Positions 44,882 to 51,457 of a stretch of DNA of 64,000 nucleotides are shown one piece after another. The position numbers were made by a program, and so were the translations under genes. This stretch comes from Nonomuraea fuscirosea (GTDB lineage Bacteria; Actinomycetota; Actinomycetes; Streptosporangiales; Streptosporangiaceae), in the NCBI RefSeq assembly GCF_003001935.1, contig NZ_PVNG01000026.1, positions 1 through 64,000 on the forward strand, written 5' to 3'. The notes beneath the pieces are model-generated. The model worked only from the letters and a program-made list of their open reading frames with translations, was not told where the DNA came from and did not search any database. How positions within the stretch are numbered: the stretch's first letter is position 1; every line of letters begins with the position of its first letter.

Positions 44882-44953
44882 GCGATGCCTGCGATGCCTG
44901 CGATGCCTGCGATGCCTGCGATGCCTGCGATGCCTGCGATGCCTGCGATGCCT
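44882..44953. repeat. 9-bp minisatellite, 8 perfect copies
   Basis: The unit GCGATGCCT is repeated eight times without error from 44882 to 44953 and trails off as GCGAT. Because 9 is a multiple of three all frames stay open, but no ribosome site or conserved protein supports a gene. It lies 75 bp past the stop of the LysM gene. Confidence 0.95.
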
Positions 44954-45028
44954 GCGATCGTGACCATACCCGTGAGTGCGCCGTGTCTGCGATCCTGGCC
45001 GTACCCGGTGCTGCGGTGATGCCCGCGA

Positions 45029-46828
45029 TCACCGTAAGGCAGCGGTGTCGTTCGGGACGTACAGTCGGCTGCCGGGTCGGATGAGGGAGTCGGGCAGGCC
45101 GTTCAGCCGCTTGATCTCCTCCACCAGGGCGGTGGGGGCGTCCCCCTCGGAAAGTGCGTCAGCGATTTTCCACAAAGTGTCCCCCTCGTGAACCTCCACC
45201 CACGGCAGCCCGGCCTGCCCGGTCACCACGACCTGGACGTCCGCGTGCCCCACCGCCCGCGTACCCAGCCAGAACCCCCCGAGCGCCAGCAGCGCCACCA
45301 CGATCACCAGCACGACCCGCCCCCGCCGCGTCAACCGCACAGGTGCAGCACCGTTCCGAGTCGGCGGCACAGGAGCAGCACCGTTTCGCGCCGGCACAGC
45401 CCCGATCCGGCGCAACCGCACCGTGGCAGCACCATCCCGGTTCGGCCGAAGAGGCCCCCGGCCCTCGGCACCACGCCTCTCAGCGCCACGCCCCTCGGCA
45501 TCACGCCCCTCGGCACCACGCCACCCGGAAACACTGCGCAGCCCTCCGTTGTCGCGCCACCTCCCCTCGGCGCCGGGCTTCCTCCCGCCGATGCGCCGCA
45601 CTTCGGCACCGGCAGGCCGACCAGAAGGGCCGTTCGGACGCGATGCGTCGCCCACCCGGGAGGACGAGCCTTTCCGCCGCAGGAGACGACCACCCGCCCG
45701 GAAGAGCAGGCCACCCCGTGCAGCGGCGGCCTCGTCCTGCCGTGAGGTCGAGCCGGTCCGCCGAGATGGTGAGCCGATCCGTGCACCGGCTCGGCGAGAT
45801 GGCGCTTCGTTCCGCGACTCTGCTCGCCCGGACGGTGTTTCGTTCCGCGACTCTGCTCGCCCAGACGGTGTTTCGTTCCGCGACTCTGCTCGCCCAGACG
45901 GTGCTTCGTTCCGCGACTCTGCTCGCCCAGACGGTGCTTCGTTCCGCGAGCCTGCTCGCCCGGACGGTGCTTCGTTCCGCGAGCCTGCTCGCCCGGACGA
46001 TGATCCGATTCGTGAGCCTGCTCCCCCAGGTGATGATTCGTTCCGCCGAGACGGAGATTCGTCCCCTTGGGCTGGCGGGCCCACCCCCTGAATGAGCGAG
46101 CCGATCCGCCACCGTCCACCGGCAGCCGGTGATCGTTTCGTGGCGGATGGCTGCTTGCCGCTGATCGTGGATCGGCTCCCCTCGACAGCGACCGGACCGC
46201 GCCCCACCCCTCGTTTACGCCCTACCGCCGATTTACGCCCTACCGCCGACTTACGCCCCACCGCTGGTTCGCGCCCCATCCCAGACTCGTCGACTTCCCC
46301 CTGCCTGCGGGCAGCACCAGGATTGTCGGCTCCCCCTTGCTCGCGGGCAGTCCCGGACTTGCGCCCCGCCCCCAACCAGCGGGCCGTCCTGGAGTCGCGG
46401 GCCGTCTCAGACCCACCGGCCGTCTCAGACTCGCGAACCACCCCTGGCCCGCGGGCCATCCCGGACTTTCGGACTGCATCAGACTTTCGGGCTGCCTCAG
46501 ACTTTCGGACCGCTTCAGGCTTGCGGGTCGACACGGTGTCGTCCGTGCCGTCCGGCGTGTCGCTCCCCCGCCCCCTTCGCGTTCTGACATTCACGGGCGG
46601 CACCGTAGCGTCGGAGTCGCCCCCTGTACGCGGAGGCGGGACGAGGCGCAAATGGGATCTTCCCCCACCAGTCGCGCGGGGCCCCAACCTCTTACCGGAA
46701 TTCGCTCGGACACCGGCCTTCACCCGCGTATTGTCTCCCCGTCGATCCTTACTCTGCGTGGCATCGGCTATCAGTGTGAGCTGGTTGGCATCTTCGCTGG
46801 TCGTGTCCGTATTTATGGGCGTTCGCAT
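45029..46828 (-). CDS. LysM membrane protein with giant Arg-rich repeat domain (DivS/ChiZ/YneA-like, SOS locus)
   Basis: The 599-residue protein starts at 46828 after an AGGAGG site. Residues 1-500 are low-complexity, Arg/Gly/Ser-rich and disordered, with several repeat families: EAVRKS-type 6-mers (near 100-120), GRKSAV 6-mers (near 190-205), six GRAxSRNEAPS 11-mers (275-340), and AEGRG-type 5-mers (near 435-450). One membrane helix follows (about 505-522, VVLVIVVALLALGGFWLG), then an extracytoplasmic LysM domain (about 544-592, VEVHEGDTLWKIADALSEGD). Divergence from lexA and the order Arg-rich tail, helix, LysM match mycobacterial ChiZ and corynebacterial DivS, which halt division during DNA damage. 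Those proteins are far shorter. SOS control is likely from the LexA boxes. Confidence 0.82.
   Translation of the reverse strand: MRTPINTDTTSEDANQLTLIADATQSKDRRGDNTRVKAGVRANSGKRLGPRATGGGRSHLRLVPPPRTGGDSDATVPPVNVRTRRGRGSDTPDGTDDTVSTRKPEAVRKSEAARKSDAVRKSGMARGPGVVRESETAGGSETARDSRTARWLGAGRKSGTAREQGGADNPGAARRQGEVDESGMGREPAVGRKSAVGRKSAVGRKRGVGRGPVAVEGSRSTISGKQPSATKRSPAAGGRWRIGSLIQGVGPPAQGDESPSRRNESSPGGAGSRIGSSSGRAGSRNEAPSGRAGSRNEAPSGRAESRNEAPSGRAESRNETPSGRAESRNETPSGRAESRNEAPSRRAGARIGSPSRRTGSTSRQDEAAAARGGLLFRAGGRLLRRKGSSSRVGDASRPNGPSGRPAGAEVRRIGGRKPGAEGRWRDNGGLRSVSGWRGAEGRDAEGRGAERRGAEGRGPLRPNRDGAATVRLRRIGAVPARNGAAPVPPTRNGAAPVRLTRRGRVVLVIVVALLALGGFWLGTRAVGHADVQVVVTGQAGLPWVEVHEGDTLWKIADALSEGDAPTALVEEIKRLNGLPDSLIRPGSRLYVPNDTAALR
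45808..46005 (-). repeat. 33-bp in-frame tandem repeat, 6 copies
   Basis: The marker CGTTCCGCGA starts at 45808, 45841, 45874, 45907, 45940 and (as CGTTCCGCGAG) 45973, an exact 33-bp period. Each unit encodes one 11-residue repeat of the LysM protein. Degenerate flanking copies extend on both sides. Copies differ by only a few bases, so the expansion is recent. Confidence 0.95.
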
Positions 46829-46897
46829 GGATGACCTCCTGCCGTGTGGCCTGAGGAAAAGGCCAAATAAAGATCAGCAAATCGAACACGGTGTCGA

Positions 46898-46913
46898 TCG
46901 AACTCCCGTACGA
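46898..46913. promoter_or_regulatory. LexA-type box 1 (one mismatch)
   Basis: TCGAACTCCCGTACGA fits the actinobacterial/Bacillus SOS box (CGAAC-N4-GTTCG) with one mismatch (GTACG). It lies 70 bp upstream of the LysM gene. A weaker symmetric site, ATCGAACACGGTGTCGAT, sits directly beside it at 46881-46898. Confidence 0.55.
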
Positions 46914-46950
46914 TGTTGTACACCACACTGGCGACTTTTTCGAGGAAGAC

Positions 46951-46966
46951 TCGAACAATTGTTTGA
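46951..46966. promoter_or_regulatory. LexA-type box 2
   Basis: TCGAACAATTGTTTGA contains CGAAC-AATT-GTTTG, a full match to the core half-sites of the SOS box. It lies 103 bp upstream of lexA and would mediate autorepression and control of the divergent LysM gene. Confidence 0.75.
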
Positions 46967-46979
46967 AGATGATCTTCAA
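46963..46979. promoter_or_regulatory. 17-bp perfect palindrome overlapping LexA box 2
   Basis: TTGAAGAT-G-ATCTTCAA is a perfect palindrome that shares 4 bp with the right half of LexA box 2. It is on the lexA side. It may bind a second regulator that would compete with LexA. Confidence 0.5.
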
Positions 46980-47068
46980 CAGCGATACGGTCGCTGTGTG
47001 CGACATCAGGACCACGGACCGGGAGGTTCGCCGGTAAGGCGGGCCGCCAGGCGAGGAGGAGGAAGAGC

Positions 47069-47776
47069 ATGACCGAGCGGGATGGCACAAACGGGGTCAG
47101 CGACCTCGCGGTGCGCCGGCGAGACTCCCTGGGGCTCACCCCCAGGCAGCGCAAGATCCTGGAAGTGATCCGAGACTCGGTGCAACAGCGCGGATATCCG
47201 CCGTCCATGCGCGAGATCGGCGAGGCGGTGCAGCTGACGAGCACGTCCAGCGTGTCGCACCAGCTGACGGCGTTGCAGCGCAAGGGCTACCTGCGGCGCG
47301 ACCCGCACCGGCCGCGCGCACTGGAGGTCCGCCTGCCGGGCGAGCCCGTGCTGTGGGTCGACCCCGACGCCGGCGACGAGGAGCCGACGGTCAACCGCCC
47401 CACCGCCGCCTATGTCCCGCTCGTGGGCCGTATCGCCGCCGGTGGGCCGATCCTGGCCGAGGAGAGCGTCGAAGACGTCTTCGCGCTGCCGAAGCAGCTC
47501 GTCGGCGAGGGCACGCTGTTCCTGCTGCAGGTCACGGGTGACTCGATGATCGAGGCCGCCATCGCCGACGGCGACTGGGTGGTGGTCCGGCAGCAGCCGG
47601 TGGCCGAGAGCGGCGACATCGTGGCGGCCATGATCGAGGGCGAGGCCACGGTCAAGACCTTCAAGCGCAAGGACGGGCACGTCTGGCTCGTCCCCCACAA
47701 CCCCAACTACGAGCCGATCCCGGGCGACGAGGCCAGCGTCCTGGGCAAGGTCGTAGCGGTCCTGCGCCGGCTCTAG
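47069..47776 (+). CDS. lexA: SOS response repressor LexA
   Basis: The 235-residue protein has the N-terminal winged helix (LTPRQRKILEVIRDSVQQRGYPPSMREIG, in part) and the S24 autoprotease: scissile Ala124-Gly125 (GRIAAGGPIL), Ser159 (GDSMIEAAI) and Lys196 (ATVKTFKR). RecA-stimulated self-cleavage relieves repression of DNA-damage genes. GAGGAAGAG site 5 nt before the ATG. It is divergent from the LysM gene, as in mycobacteria and Bacillus. Confidence 0.96.
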   Translation: MTERDGTNGVSDLAVRRRDSLGLTPRQRKILEVIRDSVQQRGYPPSMREIGEAVQLTSTSSVSHQLTALQRKGYLRRDPHRPRALEVRLPGEPVLWVDPDAGDEEPTVNRPTAAYVPLVGRIAAGGPILAEESVEDVFALPKQLVGEGTLFLLQVTGDSMIEAAIADGDWVVVRQQPVAESGDIVAAMIEGEATVKTFKRKDGHVWLVPHNPNYEPIPGDEASVLGKVVAVLRRL

Positions 47777-47910
47777 CCAGCCAGTGAGGCGTGGCCGGGC
47801 GAGTGTCTCGTTCGCTCCACGTCACACCGCCTGGGCTCCGGGATCCGCAGGCCGAAAGGCATGCGTCCCGTTCGTCCCAGGTCAGGCTCCTGAGGCTCAG
47901 AGCCACAGGC

Positions 47911-48102
47911 CGACCGTTCGTCCGGGGTCGGAGCTCCTGAGGCTCAGGGCCCGCAGACCGACGGTTCGTCCGGGGTCGAAGCCCCAGAGGCTCGGAGCCC
48001 GCAGGCCGACCGTTCGTCCAGGGTTGGAGCTCCTGGGCTCGAGAGCCCACAGGCCGACGGTTCGTTTCAAAGCGAGCCTCTGAGGTTCAGAGCCACTGGC
48101 CG
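47911..48102. repeat. 48-bp tandem repeat, 4 copies, downstream of lexA
   Basis: The marker CGAC(C/G)GTTCG begins at 47911, 47959, 48007 and 48055, an exact 48-bp period; a decayed copy precedes at about 47865. Each copy has GAGGCTC(A/G)GAGCC, itself an inverted repeat. A period of 16 codons keeps frames open on both strands, but there is no ribosome site or conserved protein. Confidence 0.9.
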
Positions 48103-48532
48103 AAGGGCGCAAGTGTCCTGTTCTTCCTGTGTCGCACCGCCTGCGGCGGCAGAAGTCGCAGGCCGCAAGACGTGCGTCCCGTCGCCGCCACCGCGCCGAC
48201 GGTCGCACCGCATGATTGATCGATGAGGCACGCCGCATCCGCGCCTCCAGGGGCGTTCGGTGCTGCTTGCCTGGTCACCGGTTGACGGGTCCGTCGCCGC
48301 TCCTACGCCGACAGCCACGGCGTGGGGGCGGCAGGCCATCTGTCTCGGGCATCCCCGACATACGACCGTAGATCGCTCCCGACGTCCTCCTCCTCCCGGC
48401 GAGCGACAGGGTCATCTCGGGATGCCCGGCGACAGCGCGTAACGAAAATGGCCGGAATGACGGCGGCCAACGACGATGCCCGGACCGGCGACGGGGCAAA
48501 GCAGGGGACGGGCCGCCCCACGCACCGCCAAG
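48103..48532. other. noncoding stretch with decayed repeats
   Basis: No credible gene is seen. Short blocks related to the 48-bp array (CAGGCCG, GTCCCGT, GTCGCACCGC) recur. A minus-strand frame spans 48275-48937 but its composition is that of a repeat and not of a gene. Confidence 0.5.
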
Positions 48533-48786
48533 GTCCTCCGGATGATCAGCCGCAGCTGCTCGCGCCCAAGGACGCGCATCGCCGACGAGGTGCGCGCGGC
48601 TCTCGACGGCAAAGGGTCTACGCGTCCGAAGGACGTCGGTGGGTGCGACTGTCCACCTGTAAGGCATCCGGGGGTGCTCGTGGCCGAGGTGCCGGCCGAT
48701 GCGGCTGATCAGGCGCAAGACATCGGCGGCAATGTGGAGATGCCCGTCCTTAGGCACGAGCAGCTGCGGCTGATCATCCGGAGGAC
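48533..48786. repeat. 48-bp near-perfect inverted repeat pair
   Basis: Arms at 48533-48580 and 48739-48786 are inverted copies matching at 45 of 48 positions, separated by 158 bp. With a 3-bp indel the match extends outward to about 48506 and 48815. Each arm includes the block GATCAGCCGCAGCTGCTCG. The structure could form a large stem in RNA or a cruciform in DNA, or be two opposed copies of a small mobile repeat. Confidence 0.9.
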
Positions 48787-49083
48787 ATTGGCGGTGCAGG
48801 TAGCCCGTCCCCGGTGCCGGCGGATGCGGCTGCTCATTCGTAGAGCATCGGGAAGTTGAGCTGCGCGTCGCAAGGGGGCCAGTCCGTGCGACTGATCGCC
48901 CCAAGACATCGGCGGTGGGGCCGGACTCTAGGCGCAAGTGGGTGTGGTCGCTCGTTCAGAGAACCGTTGGCGGGTGGGGCGGCCCGTCCCTTGGGGCCCG
49001 TGGATACGGCTAATTAGCCGTAGAGCAGCGGTACCTTGAGTGCGCGTCGCAGGCGGGCCAGTCCAAGTGCGACTAATCGTCCG
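48786..49083. repeat. two diverged direct repeats of about 120 bp, 180-bp period
   Basis: Two segments about 180 bp apart align with landmarks TAGAGCA (48841 and 49021) and TGCGCGTCG (48862 and 49041), then GGCCAGTCC and GTGCGACT. A third, weaker relative starts near 48680. The copies differ at roughly a quarter of positions. No gene is seen. Confidence 0.75.
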
Positions 49084-49155
49084 TGAGGCGGCGGGGTGGA
49101 GCGCTGTCTTGGTGCGGTGGGATGGGGTGGTGTCTGGGTGCTTGTTTGGTGGGGT

Positions 49156-49998
49156 TTAGGGGGTGCGGTAGAGCTTGTGGGCTGCGGTGATGGTGTGGTC
49201 GGCGAAGGTCAGGACGTCTTTTCGGCGTTCGAACGGGGAGCCGTACAGCGAGCGGCGCGGGGTGCCGAAGTGGTCGCCGAGGCCGGCGACTACGCTCGCC
49301 ACGGTCGGCGTGGCTGTGTCTTCCTCGCGGAGGCGTAGGGCTTCGTTCAGTACCCGGTGCCAGCGTTCTGGGAAGACTTGCAGGGCGTGGTGGCCGGCCT
49401 CCGTTTTCGAGGTGATTTCGCCGGTCGCCAGCGTGTAGTGCAGGCGGGATACGCCGGTTACCAGCCAGACGGTGCCGTAGCCGCCGAGGCAGGTGAGGCC
49501 CCATGGGGAGAGGGGGCGGGCGGCGCGGGTGACCAGGCGGCGCCAGTAGAGGTCGAGGTTGCGGTCGGTCCAGGCGGCCAGGGCGCTGGGATCGTTCCAG
49601 ATCTTCAGTTCCTCCGGCTTGGGGCCCCGGCAGGTCAGGCCGTGGCGGGCGAGGGTGTGCCAGGTGACGGGGTTGGGGGTGCCTCGCCGGTCGAGCCGCC
49701 CAGCGCGGGCCTGGGGGCGTTCACCCAGGTCGGAGGGGTTTTGGCCGAGGTCGTCCCAGGTGAGGTAGACGCCTTCGAGGGGGTGGGCGCCGAGTTTGGT
49801 GTGGATGCGCTCCAGCACCCCGGCCGGCGGCGGGTCGGCCGTCACCGCCACGAAGTCGACGTCGCTCGTGCCGGGCCGGTAGTCGCCCAGCGCCGCCGAG
49901 CCCTCCAGATAGAGGCCCTCCACCAGACCGGGAGCCTCCGCGTCGGCCAAGATGAGATACGTCTCAACTATCGCGTCGATCTTCGGGTGGGGCATCAT
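49156..49998 (-). CDS. aminoglycoside adenylyltransferase-like nucleotidyltransferase
   Basis: The 280-residue protein has the Pol-beta-type nucleotidyltransferase motif GSAALGDYRPGTSDVDFVAV (Gly-Ser, then Asp-x-Asp, residues about 33-55) and a helical C-terminal domain (DUF4111-like; GLTCLGGYGTVWLVTGVSRLHYTLATGE in part). This is the aadA/ANT fold that adenylates spectinomycin or streptomycin. Divergence from known resistance genes means activity on drugs is not certain. The start at 49998 is chosen; an in-frame GTG at 50028 is possible. Confidence 0.8.
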   Translation of the reverse strand: MMPHPKIDAIVETYLILADAEAPGLVEGLYLEGSAALGDYRPGTSDVDFVAVTADPPPAGVLERIHTKLGAHPLEGVYLTWDDLGQNPSDLGERPQARAGRLDRRGTPNPVTWHTLARHGLTCRGPKPEELKIWNDPSALAAWTDRNLDLYWRRLVTRAARPLSPWGLTCLGGYGTVWLVTGVSRLHYTLATGEITSKTEAGHHALQVFPERWHRVLNEALRLREEDTATPTVASVVAGLGDHFGTPRRSLYGSPFERRKDVLTFADHTITAAHKLYRTP

Positions 49999-50063
49999 GG
50001 CCGCCCAGCCTGCCACAATCCGCCGCACCGCCTCATCACAATCACGAATCCTAGAATGGCTGA

Positions 50064-51173
50064 GTGAAGGACGTATATCCCCCCATAGACCTTAAATCCA
50101 CTCATGATGGTCTTAAGTGGTCGGCGGTCGAGCCTGGAGTGATCCCCGCCTGGGTCGCCGACATGGACCTGCCCACCGCCCCCGCCGTCACCGAGGCCCT
50201 GCTGCGCCGCGCCGCCGGCGACCTCGGCTATCCGACCTGGCTGGTGGACCCGAACGCCGGCCCGCTGGCCGAGGCGTTCGCCGAGCGCATGACCGCCCGC
50301 TACGACTGGCGTCCGGACACCGCCCACGTACGTCCGTTCAGCGACCTCAACCAGGCCGTCCAGGCGATCCTGCAGGTCTGGACCAAGCCGGGGGACGGAG
50401 TCGCCGTGCACGCCCCGCTCTACCATCCGTTCCTGGACACGCTGCGGATCATGGAACGCCCGCTGCGCCCGATCCAGATGGAGCCGGACGGCGCCACGTG
50501 GCGCTTCGAGCTGCCCGACCTGTCGGACTGCCGGGTGCTGCTGCTGGTGAACCCGCACAACCCCACCGGCCGGGTGTTCACCCGCGCGGAGCTGACCGCG
50601 CTGGCCGAGAGCGCCGAACGCCACGACCTGCTCGTGATCGCGGACGAGATCCACGCCGACCTGGTCTACGAGCCGCACCGGCACATCCCGTTCGCCACGA
50701 TCCTGCCCGAGCGCACCGTCACGCTCACCTCCGCCACGAAGGCGTTCAACCTGGGCGGCATCCGCTGCTCGGTGGCCCACCTCGGGCATCCTGGCCTGCG
50801 CGCGGCCATGGACGCGCAGCCCCCGTTCGTGTACGGCTCCCCGAGCGTCTTCGGCGTCGAGGCGACGGTGGCGGCCTGGCGGCACGGGGACGACTGGCTG
50901 GCCGAGACCGTGGCCCTGCTCGACCGGCACCGGCACACCCTCGCACGGCGCCTGCCCGCCGCGTTCGGCTACCGCGTCCCGGAGGCGACGTACCTGGCCT
51001 GGCTGGAGGTGGGGCGGCCGGGCATGGCGGAGGTGATCGAGCGAGAGGCCAGGGTCCGGCTGAACGACGGCGCGCCGTTCGGCCCCGGTGGCGAGCACTG
51101 TGTACGGCTCAACTTCGCCACCACCGAGGCCATCCTGGACGAGATCCTCAACCGGTTGACCCACATCGGCTGA
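50064..51173 (+). CDS. PatB/MalY-like PLP-dependent C-S lyase or aminotransferase
   Basis: The 369-residue fold-type I PLP enzyme has the family start (LKWSAVEPGVIPAWVADMDLPT), NPHNPTGRVF, the Asp of ADEIHADLVY and the PLP Lys in SATKAFNLGGIRCS. Relatives cleave cystathionine (MalY/PatB), so a beta-lyase role is most likely. GTG start. It is divergent from the nucleotidyltransferase gene. Confidence 0.87.
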   Translation: MKDVYPPIDLKSTHDGLKWSAVEPGVIPAWVADMDLPTAPAVTEALLRRAAGDLGYPTWLVDPNAGPLAEAFAERMTARYDWRPDTAHVRPFSDLNQAVQAILQVWTKPGDGVAVHAPLYHPFLDTLRIMERPLRPIQMEPDGATWRFELPDLSDCRVLLLVNPHNPTGRVFTRAELTALAESAERHDLLVIADEIHADLVYEPHRHIPFATILPERTVTLTSATKAFNLGGIRCSVAHLGHPGLRAAMDAQPPFVYGSPSVFGVEATVAAWRHGDDWLAETVALLDRHRHTLARRLPAAFGYRVPEATYLAWLEVGRPGMAEVIEREARVRLNDGAPFGPGGEHCVRLNFATTEAILDEILNRLTHIG

Positions 51174-51240
51174 TCCGCGTCATTCGACCGTCCGCATCGC
51201 CCGGCAGGCATCGTCTGATCCGCATCCTCGGGTGCGCGTT

Positions 51241-51366
51241 GCCTGACGCGCATGGCCTGACGCGCATGGCCTGACGCGCACGGCCTGACGCGCACGGCCT
51301 GACGCGCACGGCCTGACGCGCACGGCCTGACGCGCACGGCCTGACGCGCACGGCCTGACGCGCGTC
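51241..51366. repeat. 14-bp minisatellite, 9 copies
   Basis: The unit GCCTGACGCGCACG (CATG in the first two, CGTC in the last) repeats nine times from 51241 to 51366. The period is not a multiple of three. It sits between two convergent genes, so it may affect termination; it has no spacers and is not a CRISPR array. Confidence 0.95.
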
Positions 51367-51457
51367 GCCTGATGCCTGGCCTCGGCGATCCGGGCCGGTC
51401 CGGGACCCGCCCGGACCGGTTCGTTCGGGTCCGGGCGGGTCTGCGGCCGACGCGGGG

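Noticed and set aside
44882..44953. CRISPR array or repeat-protein gene
   Set aside because: There are no spacers and no ribosome site; the repeat is a simple 9-bp minisatellite.
45154..46095. Plus-strand frames opposite the LysM gene
   Set aside because: They arise from the repeats; the minus frame has the ribosome site, membrane helix and LysM domain.
48275..48937. 220-residue minus-strand frame
   Set aside because: It is built from the inverted and direct repeats of this stretch and has no start signal or family.
51241..51366. CRISPR array
   Set aside because: Units of 14 bp follow one another without spacers, and there are no cas genes.
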